Source: Parapristionchus giblindavisi (taxonomy: Eukaryota; Nematoda; Chromadorea; Rhabditida; Diplogasteridae). Taken from it: a stretch of DNA of 64,000 nt. How positions within the stretch are numbered: the first letter of the stretch is position 1; each line of letters starts with the position of its first letter. Positions 25,212 through 35,433 of the stretch are shown one piece after another. Location: contig CALSFV010000216.1 of NCBI GenBank assembly GCA_943737045.1, positions 992,001 to 1,056,000 of the forward strand. The letters run 5' to 3'. A program made the translations under genes and the position numbers. The notes under the pieces were generated by a model. That model was not told the DNA's origin and searched no databases. It saw only the letters and a program-made list of their open reading frames with translations.

Positions 25212-28200
25212 ATGTCAAACTGTAATCTTGTGTTGATTCCACAATGCCTAAAGTACAAAAGTAGCTTTCACTCTGATAAGACCAAAAGAATACCTGACAT
25301 GAAAAAGTTTCTGCTAGACCCAGCGTGTCATATACCAAACGAAAGAGCAAAAAATTCTGAGTATTTTGCAACGTTCCATGTTGAACAACGGCCGCTCCAG
25401 CCGAATTAACAACATTGAACCATGCATTTTTAGCATTAAAGAATTCGTGACACGCCAATATTTAATCTAAACTTATCGTAGCATATACCACGTGAAAGAG
25501 CAAAAAATTCTGAATAATCTACACTTCAGTTCATGTCAAACTGTAATCTTGTGTTGATTACACAATGCCTAAAGTACAAAAGTAGCTTTCACTCTGATAA
25601 GACCAAAAGAATACCTGACATGAAAAAGTTTCTGCTAGACCCAGCGTGTCATATACCAAACGAAAGAGCAAAAAATTCTGAGTATTTTGCAACGTTCCAT
25701 GTTGAACAACGGCCGCTCCAGCCGAATTAACAACATTGAACCATGCATTTTTAGCATTAAAGAATTCGTGACACGCCAATATTTAATCTAAACTTATCGT
25801 AGCATATACCACGTGAAAGAACAAAAAACTCTAAATAATCTACACTTCAGTTCATGTCAAACTGTAATCTTGTGTTGATTCCACAATGCCCAAAGTACAA
25901 AAGTAGCTTTCACTCTGATAAGACCAAAAGAATACCTGACATGAAAAAGTTTCTGCTAGACCCAGCGTGTCATATACCAAACGAAAGAGCAAAAAATTCT
26001 GAGTATTTTGCAACGTTCCATGTTGAACAACGGCCGCTCCAGCCGAATTAACAACATTGAACCATGCATTTTTAGCATTAAAGAATTCGTGTCACGCCAA
26101 TATTTAATCTAAACTTATCGTAGCATATACCACGTGAAAGAACAAAAAATTCTGAATAATCTACACTTCAGTTCATGTCAAACTGTAATCTTGTGTTGAT
26201 TCCACAATGCCCAAAGTACAAAAGTAGCTTTCACTCTGATAAGACCAAAAGAATACCTGACATGAAAAATTTTCTGCTAGACCCAGCGTGTCATATACCA
26301 AACGAAAGAGCAAAAAATTCTGAGTATTTTGCAACGTTCCATGTTGAACAACGGCCGCTCCAGCCGAATTAACAACATTGAACCATGCATTTTTAGCATT
26401 AAAGAATTCGTGACACGCCAATATTTAATCTAAACTTATCGTAGCATATACCACGTGAAAGAGCAAAAAATTCTGAATAATCTACACTTCAGTTCATGTC
26501 AAACTGTAATCTTGTGTTGATTCCACAATGCCTAAAGTACAAAAGTAGCTTTCACTCTGATAAGACCAAAAGAATACCTGACATGAAAAAGTTTCTGCTA
26601 GACCCAGCGTGTCATATACCAAACGAAAGAGCAAAAAATTCTGAGTACTTTGCACGTTCCTATGTTGAACAACGGCCACTTCAGCCGAATTAACAAAATT
26701 GAATTATGCATTTTCGGCAATAAAGAATTCGTGGCACGTCAATGCTTTATCGAAACGTATCGTAGCATATACCACGTGAAAGAGCAAAAAATTCTGAATA
26801 ATCTACACTTCAGTTCAAGTCAAACTGTAATCTTGTGTTGATTCCACAATGCCCAAAGTACAAAAGTAGCTTTCACTTTGATAAGACCAAAAGAATACCT
26901 GACATGAAAAAGTTTCTGCTAGACCCAGCGTGTCATATACCAAACGAAAGAGCAAAAAATTCTGAGTATTTTGCAACGTTCCATGTTGAACAACGGCCGC
27001 TCCAGCCGAATTAACAACATTGAACCATGCATTTTTAGCATTAAAGAATTCGTGACACGCCAATATTTAATCTAAACTTATCGTAGCATATACCACGTGA
27101 AAGAACAAAAAACTCTAAATAATCTACACTTCAGTTCATGTCAAACTGTAATCTTGTGTTGATTCCACAATGCCCAAAGTACAAAAGTAGCTTTCACTCT
27201 GATAAGACCAAAAGAATACCTGACATTAAAAAGTTTCTGCTAGACCCAGCGTGTCATATACCAAACGAAAGATCAAAAAATTCTGAGTATTTTGCAACGT
27301 TCCATGTTGAACAACGGCCGCTCCAGCCGAATTAACAACATTGAACCATGCATTTTTAGCATTAAAGAATTCGTGACACGCCAATATTTAATCTAAACTT
27401 ATCGTAGCATATACCACGTGAAAGAGCAAAAAATTCTGAATAATCTACACTTCAGTTCATGTCAAACTGTAATCTTGTGTTGATTCCACAATGCCTAAAG
27501 TACAAAAGTAGCTTTCACTCTGATAAGACCAAAAGAATACCTGACATGAAAAAGTTTCTGCTAGACCCAGCGTGTCATATACCAAACGAAAGAGCAAAAA
27601 ATTCTGAGTATTTTGCAACGTTCCATGTTGAACAACGGCCGCTCCAGCCGAATTAACAACATTGAACCATGCATTTTTAGCATTAAAGAATTCGTGACAC
27701 GCCAATATTTAATCTAAACTTATCGTAGCATATACCACGTGAAAGAGCAAAAAATTCTGAATAATCTACACTTCAGTTCATGTCAAACTGTAATCTTGTG
27801 TTGATTACACAATGCCTAAAGTACAAAAGTAGCTTTCACTCTGATAAGACCAAAAGAATACCTGACATGAAAAAGTTTCTGCTAGACCCAGCGTGTCATA
27901 TACCAAACGAAAGAGCAAAAAATTCTGAGTATTTTGCAACGTTCCATGTTGAACAACGGCCGCTCCAGCCGAATTAACAACATTGAACCATGCATTTTTA
28001 GCATTAAAGAATTCGTGACACGCCAATATTTAATCTAAACTTATCGTAGCATATACCACGTGAAAGAACAAAAAACTCTAAATAATCTACACTTCAGTTC
28101 ATGTCAAACTGTAATCTTGTGTTGATTCCACAATGCCCAAAGTACAAAAGTAGCTTTCACTCTGATAAGACCAAAAGAATACCTGACATGAAAAAGTTTC

Positions 28201-29384
28201 TGCTAGACCCAGCGTGTCATATACCAAACGAAAGAGCAAAAAATTCTGAGTATTTTGCAACGTTCCATGTTGAACAACGGCCGCTCCAGCCGAATTAACA
28301 ACATTGAACCATGCATTTTTAGCATTAAAGAATTCGTGTCACGCCAATATTTAATCTAAACTTATCGTAGCATATACCACGTGAAAGAACAAAAAATTCT
28401 GAATAATCTACACTTCAGTTCATGTCAAACTGTAATCTTGTGTTGATTCCACAATGCCCAAAGTACAAAAGTAGCTTTCACTCTGATAAGACCAAAAGAA
28501 TACCTGACATGAAAAATTTTCTGCTAGACCCAGCGTGTCATATACCAAACGAAAGAGCAAAAAATTCTGAGTATTTTGCAACGTTCCATGTTGAACAACG
28601 GCCGCTCCAGCCGAATTAACAACATTGAACCATGCATTTTTAGCATTAAAGAATTCGTGACACGCCAATATTTAATCTAAACTTATCGTAGCATATACCA
28701 CGTGAAAGAGCAAAAAATTCTGAATAATCTACACTTCAGTTCATGTCAAACTGTAATCTTGTGTTGATTCCACAATGCCTAAAGTACAAAAGTAGCTTTC
28801 ACTCTGATAAGACCAAAAGAATACCTGACATGAAAAAGTTTCTGCTAGACCCAGCGTGTCATATACCAAACGAAAGAGCAAAAAATTCTGAGTATTTTGC
28901 AACGTTCCATGTTGAACAACGGCCGCTCCAGCCGAATTAACAACATTGAACCATGCATTTTTAGCATTAAAGAATTCGTGGCACGTCAATGCTTTATCGA
29001 AACGTATCGTAGCATATACCACGTGAAAGAGCAAAAAATTCTGAATAATCTACACTTCAGTTCAAGTCAAACTGTAATCTTGTGTTGATTCCACAATGCC
29101 CAAAGTACAAAAGTAGCTTTCACTTTGATAAGACCAAAAGAATACCTGACATGAAAAAGTTTCTGCTAGACCCAGCGTGTCATATACCAAACGAAAGAGC
29201 AAAAAATTCTGAGTATTTTGCAACGTTCCATGTTGAACAACGGCCGCTCCAGCCGAATTAACAACATTGAACCATGCATTTTTAGCATTAAAGAATTCGT
29301 GACACGCCAATATTTAATCTAAACTTATCGTAGCATATACCACGTGAAAGAGCAAAAAATTCTGAATAATCTACACTTCAGTTC
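24891..29384 (+). repeat. Higher-order repeat: 7-mer, 2247 bp, two copies
   Basis: Copies are 24891-27137 and 27138-29384. Ordered markers: gacattaaaaag monomer (24891 and 27138), cctaaag monomer (25212 and 27459), gattacacaatg monomer (25533 and 27780), then a standard copy, a gaaaaattttctg copy (26175 and 28422), and an AAG copy (26817 and 29064). The sixth monomer differs: 26496 is fully class B on its right side, while 28743 is an A-to-B chimera. Confidence 0.88.
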
Positions 29385-32273
29385 ATGTCAAACTGTAATC
29401 TTGTGTTGATTCCACAATGCCTAAAGTACAAAAGTAGCTTTCACTCTGATAAGACCAAAAGAATACCTGACATGAAAAAGTTTCTGCTAGACCCAGCGTG
29501 TCATATACCAAACGAAAGAGCAAAAAATTCTGAGTATTTTGCAACGTTCCATGTTGAACAACGGCCGCTCCAGCCGAATTAACAACATTGAACCATGCAT
29601 TTTTAGCATTAAAGAATTCGTGGCACGTCAATGCTTTATCGAAACGTATCGTAGCATATACCACGTGAAAGAGCAAAAAATTCTGAATAATCTACACTTC
29701 AGTTCAAGTCAAACTGTAATCTTGTGTTGATTCCACAATGCCCAAAGTACAAAAGTAGCTTTCACTTTGATAAGACCAAAAGAATACCTGACATGAAAAA
29801 GTTTCTGCTAGACCCAGCGTGTCATATACCAAACGAAAGAGCAAAAAATTCTGAGTATTTTGCAACGTTCCATGTTGAACAACGGCCGCTCCAGCCGAAT
29901 TAACAACATTGAACCATGCATTTTTAGCATTAAAGAATTCGTGTCACGCCAATATTTAATCTAAACTTATCGTAGCATATACCACGTGAAAGAACAAAAA
30001 ACTCTAAATAATCTACACTTCAGTTCATGTCAAACTGTAATCTTGTGTTGATTCCACAATGCCCAAAGTACAAAAGTAGCTTTCACTCTGATAAGACCAA
30101 AAGAATACCTGACATGAAAAAGTTTCTGCTATACCCAGCGTGTCATATACCAAACGAAAGAGCAAAAAATTCTGAGTATTTTGCAACGTTCCATGTTGAA
30201 CAACGGCCGCTCCAGCCGAATTAACAACATTGAACCATGCATTTTTAGCATTAAAGAATTCGTGACACGCCAATATTTAATCTAAACTTATCGTAGCATA
30301 TACCACGTGAAAGAGCAAAAAATTCTGAATAATCTACACTTCAGTTCATGTCAAACTGTAATCTTGTGTTGATTCCACAATGCCTAAAGTACAAAAGTAG
30401 CTTTCACTCTGATAAGACCAAAAGAATACCTGACATGAAAAAGTTTCTGCTAGACCCAGCGTGTCATATACCAAACGAAAGAGCAAAAAATTCTGAGTAT
30501 TTTGCAACGTTCCATGTTGAACAACGGCCGCTCCAGCCGAATTAACAACATTGAACCATGCATTTTTAGCATTAAAGAATTCGTGGCACGTCAATGCTTT
30601 ATCGAAACGTATCGTAGCATATACCACGTGAAAGAGCAAAAAATTCTGAATAATCTACACTTCAGTTCAAGTCAAACTGTAATCTTGTGTTGATTCCACA
30701 ATGCCCAAAGTACAAAAGTAGCTTTCACTTTGATAAGACCAAAAGAATACCTGACATGAAAAAGTTTCTGCTAGACCCAGCGTGTCATATACCAAACGAA
30801 AGAGCAAAAAATTCTGAGTATTTTGCAACGTTCCATGTTGAACAACGGCCGCTCCAGCCGAATTAACAACATTGAACCATGCATTTTTAGCATTAAAGAA
30901 TTCGTGTCACGCCAATATTTAATCTAAACTTATCGTAGCATATACCACGTGAAAGAACAAAAAACTCTAAATAATCTACACTTCAGTTCATGTCAAACTG
31001 TAATCTTGTGTTGATTCCACAATGCCCAAAGTACAAAAGTAGCTTTCACTCTGATAAGACCAAAAGAATACCTGACATGAAAAAGTTTCTGCTAGACCCA
31101 GCGTGTCATATACCAAACGAAATAGCAAAAAATTCTGAGTATTTTGCAACGTTCCATGTTGAACAACGGCCGCTCCAGCCGAATTAACAACATTGAACCA
31201 TGCATTTTTAGCATTAAAGAATTCGTGTCACGCCAATATTTAATCTAAACTTATCGTAGCATATACCACGTGAAAGAACAAAAAATTCTGAATAATCTAC
31301 ACTTCAGTTCATGTCAAACTGTAATCTTGTGTTGATTCCACAATGCCTAAAGTACAAAAGTAGCTTTCACTCTGATAAGACCAAAAGAATACCTGACATG
31401 AAAAAGTTTCTGCTAGACCCAGCGTGTCATATACCAAACGAAAGAGCAAAAAATTCTGAGTATTTTGCAACGTTCCATGTTGAACAACGGCCGCTCCAGC
31501 CGAATTAACAACATTGAACCATGCATTTTTAGCATTAAAGAATTCGTGGCACGTCAATGCTTTATCGAAACGTATCGTAGCATATACCACGTGAAAGAGC
31601 AAAAAATTCTGAATAATCTACACTTCAGTTCAAGTCAAACTGTAATCTTGTGTTGATTCCACAATGCCCAAAGTACAAAAGTAGCTTTCACTTTGATAAG
31701 ACCAAAAGAATACCTGACATGAAAAAGTTTCTGCTAGACCGAGCGTGTCATATACCAAACGAAAGAGCAAAAAATTCTGAGTATTTTGCAACGTTCCATG
31801 TTGAACAACGGCCGCTCCAGCCGAATTAACAACATTGAACCATGCATTTTTAGCATTAAAGAATTCGTGTCACGCCAATATTTAATCTAAACTTATCGTA
31901 GCATATACCACGTGAAAGAACAAAAAACTCTAAATAATCTACACTTCAGTTCATGTCAAACTGTAATCTTGTGTTGATTCCACAATGCCCAAAGTACAAA
32001 AGTAGCTTTCACTCTGATAAGACCAAAAGAATACCTGACATGAAAAAGTTTCTGCTAGACCCAGCGTGTCATATACCAAACGAAATAGCAAAAAATTCTG
32101 AGTATTTTGCAACGTTCCATGTTGAACAACGGCCGCTCCAGCCGAATTAACAACATTGAACCATGCATTTTTAGCATTAAAGAATTCGTGTCACGCCAAT
32201 ATTTAATCTAAACTTATCGTAGCATATACCACGTGAAAGAACAAAAAATTCTGAATAATCTACACTTCAGTTC
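29385..32273 (+). repeat. Higher-order repeat: 3-mer, 963 bp, three copies
   Basis: Copies begin at 29385, 30348 and 31311. Each has a chimeric monomer, then an AAG-type monomer, then an ATG-type monomer preceded by gtgtcacg and aactctaaat. Copies two and three share the private change gaaatagc (about 31120 and 32083). Copy one has a private ctataccc (about 30129) and copy three has gaccgagcg (about 31737). This block ends two monomers before the truncated copy at the array break. Confidence 0.87.
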
Positions 32274-32992
32274 ATGTCAAACTGTAATCTTGTGTTGATT
32301 CCACAATGCCCAAAGTACAAAAGTAGCTTTCACTCTGATAAGACCAAAAGAATACCTGACATGAAAAAGTTTCTGCTAGACCCAGCGTGTCATATACCAA
32401 ACGAAAGAGCAAAAAATTCTGAGTATTTTGCAACGTTCCATGTTGAACAACGGCCGCTCCAGCCGAATTAACAACATTGAACCATGCATTTTTAGCATTA
32501 AAGAATTCGTGACACGCCAATATTTAATCTAAACTTATCGTAGCATATACCACGTGAAAGAGCAAAAAATTCTGAATAATCTACACTTCAGTTCATGTCA
32601 AACTGTAATCTTGTGTTGATTACACAATGCCTAAAGTACAAAAGTAGCTTTCACTCTGATAAGACCAAAAGAATACCTGACATGAAAAAGTTTCTGCTAG
32701 ACCCAGCGTGTCATATACCAAACGAAAGAGCAAAAAATTCTGAGTATTTTGCAACGTTCCATGTTGAACAACGGCCGCTCCAGCCGAATTAACAACATTG
32801 AACCATGCATTTTTAGCATTAAAGAATTCGTGACACGCCAATATTTAATCTAAACTTATCGTAGCATATACCACGTGAAAGAACAAAAAATTCTGAATAA
32901 TCTACACTTCAGTTCATGTCAAACTGTAATCTTGTGTTGATTCCACAATGCCTAAAGTACAAAAGTAGCTTTCACTCTGATAAGACCAAAAG

Positions 32993-33017
32993 AATAATAA
33001 TAATATAATAATAATTT
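32993..33017. repeat. AAT/TAA microsatellite at the left spacer boundary
   Basis: Four AAT units, one extra A, then three TAA units running into ttt. The first few bases overlap the satellite string agaata, so the boundary carries short microhomology. On the minus strand this reads as an ATT-type tail at the end of the spacer. Confidence 0.9.
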
Positions 33018-33354
33018 ATCCTGTCTACATGTCATATGTAGAGGGGGTCAAAGCAGGGGGTATCATCATATCCACAAGTTCTATTCTTCGGACTCTGAGA
33101 GATTTCTTCTCCATTCAAGAAAACGTCCAAAAAGAAGCTTGATTAGAACAATCAAATAACCCACGAAAACATGGCGTTGTCCGTCCAAGAGGCCTGCTTG
33201 ACAAGATGGAGATACCGCTCCTGACTTTCCAAAGTCTTCTAGGAGGGGACTCAACTGTTGATCCTTTTCTCTTGATGGAATAGGCGAGTGTAGCAGAGAA
33301 TGGAGAGAAAAAATTCCAACCGACCGCACCGCAGAGAGAAAGGCAGAAGAGATG
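32997..33354. other. 358-bp non-satellite spacer at the polarity switch
   Basis: The satellite stops after 32996 (offset 80 of a forward monomer) and resumes at 33355 in reverse orientation (offset 16 of a reverse monomer). The sequence between has no similarity to the monomer and is visibly richer in G and C apart from its first 24 bases. Left to right it holds an AAT/TAA microsatellite, a hairpin, a gagggggtcaaagcaggggg direct-repeat stretch (33041-33060), and a purine-rich end (33335-33356). It contains a minus-strand open frame but no recognisable tRNA-like promoter boxes, and no family I can name. It could be a transposable-element fragment, captured filler DNA at a rearrangement junction, or a remnant of the locus that preceded the array. 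Confidence 0.93.
33024..33042. repeat. Hairpin: 7-bp perfect inverted repeat, 5-base loop
   Basis: tctacat at 33024-33030 pairs with atgtaga at 33036-33042 around gtcat. On the minus strand it lies just before the ATT-type tail, separated from it by about six bases. A stem-loop followed by a short A/T microsatellite is a common layout for 3' ends of non-LTR elements and SINEs. Chance is possible for a 7-bp stem. Confidence 0.75.
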
Positions 33355-33371
33355 AGATTACAGTTTGACAT
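33081..33371 (-). other. 96-codon open frame, satellite-to-spacer read-through; probably not a gene
   Basis: The start codon and first six residues (MSNCNL) come from the satellite, and the remainder lies in the spacer, ending in a stop at 33081. The last third is hydrophobic (YLIVLIKLLFGRFL) followed by a charged end (EWRRNLSESEE), so a membrane segment is conceivable. I recognise no domain. Because the same start gives a stop after 65 codons in ordinary monomers, the frame is most simply an accident of the junction. An open frame of about 90 codons by chance is not rare over six frames. If the spacer is a retroelement 3' fragment, this could be the tail of its coding region, with the hairpin and ATT tail downstream. 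Confidence 0.15.
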
Positions 33372-34359
33372 GAACTGAAGTGTAGATTATTCAGAATTTT
33401 TTGTTCTTTCACGTGGTATATGCTACGATAAGTTTAGATTAAATATTGGCGTGTCACGAATTCTTTAATGCTAAAAATACATGGTTCAATGTTGTTAATT
33501 CGGCTGGAGCGGCCGTTGTTCAACATGGAACGTTGCAAAATACTCAGAATTTTTTGCTCTTTCGTTTGGTATATGACACGCTGGGTCTAGCAGAAACTTT
33601 TTCATGTCAGGTATTCTTTTGGTCTTATCAAAGTGAAAGCTACTTTTGTACTTTGGGCATTGTGGAATCAACACAAGATTACAGTTTGACTTGAACTGAA
33701 GTGTAGATTATTCAGAATTTTTTGCTCTTTCACGTGGTATATGCTACGATAAGTTTAGATTAAATATTGGCGTGTCTCGAATTCTTTAATGCTAAAAATG
33801 CATGGTTCAATGTTGTTAATTCGGCTGGAGCGGCCGTTGTTCAACATGGAACGTTGCAAAATACTCAGAATTTTTTGCTCTTTCGTTTGGTATATGACAC
33901 GCTGGGTCTAGCAGAAACTTTTTCATGTCAGGTATTCTTTTGGTCTTATCAGAGTGAAAGCTACTTTTGTACTTTAGGCATTGTGGAATCAACACAAGAT
34001 TACAGTTTGACATGAACTGAAGTGTAGATTATTTAGAGTTTTTTGTTCTTTCACGTGGTATATGCTACGATAAGTTTAGATTAAATATTGGCGTGACACG
34101 AATTCTTTAATGCTAAAAATGCATGGTTCAATGTTGTTAATTCGGCTGGAGCGGCCGTTGTTCAACATGGAACGTTGCAAAATACTCAGAATTTTTTGCT
34201 CTTTCGTTTGGTATATGACACGCTGGGTCTAGCAGAAACTTTTTCATGTCAGGTATTCTTTTGGTCTTATCAAAGTGAAAGCTACTTTTGTACTTTGGGC
34301 ATTGTGGAATCAACACAAGATTACAGTTTGACTTGAACTGAAGTGTAGATTATTCAGAA

Positions 34360-34364
34360 TTTTT
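34360..34364. other. Single-T loss in homopolymer run (320-bp monomer)
   Basis: Five T instead of six in cagaatttttgctc. It shortens the step between reverse monomers ending at 34334 and 34654 to 320 bp. It lies in the conserved A/T run of half-monomer 2. Either a real slippage event or a homopolymer sequencing error. Confidence 0.85.
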
Positions 34365-35433
34365 GCTCTTTCACGTGGTATATGCTACGATACGTTTCGA
34401 TAAAGCATTGACGTGCCACGAATTCTTTAATGCTAAAAATGCATGGTTCAATGTTGTTAATTCGGCTGGAGCGGCCGTTGTTCAACATGGAACGTTGCAA
34501 AATACTCAGAATTTTTTGCTCTTTCGTTTGGTATATGACACGCTGGGTCTAGCAGAAACTTTTTCATGTCAGGTATTCTTTTGGTCTTATCAGAGTGAAA
34601 GCTACTTTTGTACTTTAGGCATTGTGGAATCAACACAAGATTACAGTTTGACATGAACTGAAGTGTAGATTATTCAGAATTTTTTGCTCTTTCACGTGGT
34701 ATATGCTACGATAAGTTTAGATTAAATATTGGCGTGTCACGAATTCTTTAATGCTAAAAATGCATGGTTCAATGTTGTTAATTCGGCTGGAGCGGCCGTT
34801 GTTCAACATGGAACGTTGCAAAATACTCAGAATTTTTTGCTCTTTCGTTTGGTATATGACACGCTGGGTCTAGCAGAAACTTTTTCATGTCAGGTATTCT
34901 TTTGGTCTTATCAGAGTGAAAGCTACTTTTGTACTTTGGGCATTGTGGAATCAACACAAGATTACAGTTTGACATGAACTGAAGTGTAGATTATTCAGAA
35001 TTTTTTGTTCTTTCACGTGGTATATGCTACGATAAGTTTAGATTAAATATTGGCGTGACACGAATTCTTTAATGCTAAAAATGCATGGTTCAATGTTGTT
35101 AATTCGGCTGGAGCGGCCGTTGTTCAACATGGAACGTTGCAAAATACTCAGAATTTTTTGCTCTTTCGTTTGGTATATGACACGCTGGGTCTAGCAGAAA
35201 CTTTTTCATGTCAGGTATTCTTTTGGTCTTATCAGAGTGAAAGCTACTTTTGTACTTTGGGCATTGTGGAATCAACACAAGATTACAGTTTGACATGAAC
35301 TGAAGTGTAGATTATTTAGAGTTTTTTGTTCTTTCACGTGGTATATGCTACGATAAGTTTAGATTAAATATTGGCGTGTCACGAATTCTTTAATGCTAAA
35401 AATGCATGGTTCAATGTTGTTAATTCGGCTGGA

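Larger units (their letters stand above)
1..32996 (+). repeat. 321-bp satellite array, left arm (forward)
   Basis: Uninterrupted tandem array with a 321-bp period. The motif beginning at the ATG (or AAG variant) of the forward monomer recurs at 170, 491, 812 and so on to 32916. That is 102 complete monomers, plus a partial copy at the left edge (entering at offset 152, class B) and a truncated last copy. The only length change is a 4-bp gain near 6545-6552. The last recognisable satellite bases are agaata at 32991-32996, after which the sequence leaves the consensus. Copies differ by a few to roughly 25 positions. Every monomer has one GAATTC and one CACGTG. No unrelated insertion of more than a few bases occurs in the arm. 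This is a eukaryotic satellite; centromeric or pericentromeric placement is inference. The family name is not recognised. Confidence 0.98.

Noticed and set aside
1..32996. CRISPR-like array
   Set aside because: Regular spacing exists, but the period is 321 bp with the whole unit repeated. There are no short direct repeats separating unique spacers.
32997..33354. Spacer as a simple transposon insertion into an intact array
   Set aside because: An insertion would leave the satellite in the same orientation on both sides with a short target duplication. Here the orientation reverses and the flanking monomer offsets (80 and 16) do not match, so a rearrangement is needed even if element sequence is involved.
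32997..33354. tRNA-derived SINE with A and B boxes in the spacer
   Set aside because: I found no convincing B-box-like GGTTCGANNCC on either strand. The hairpin and tail alone do not establish a SINE.
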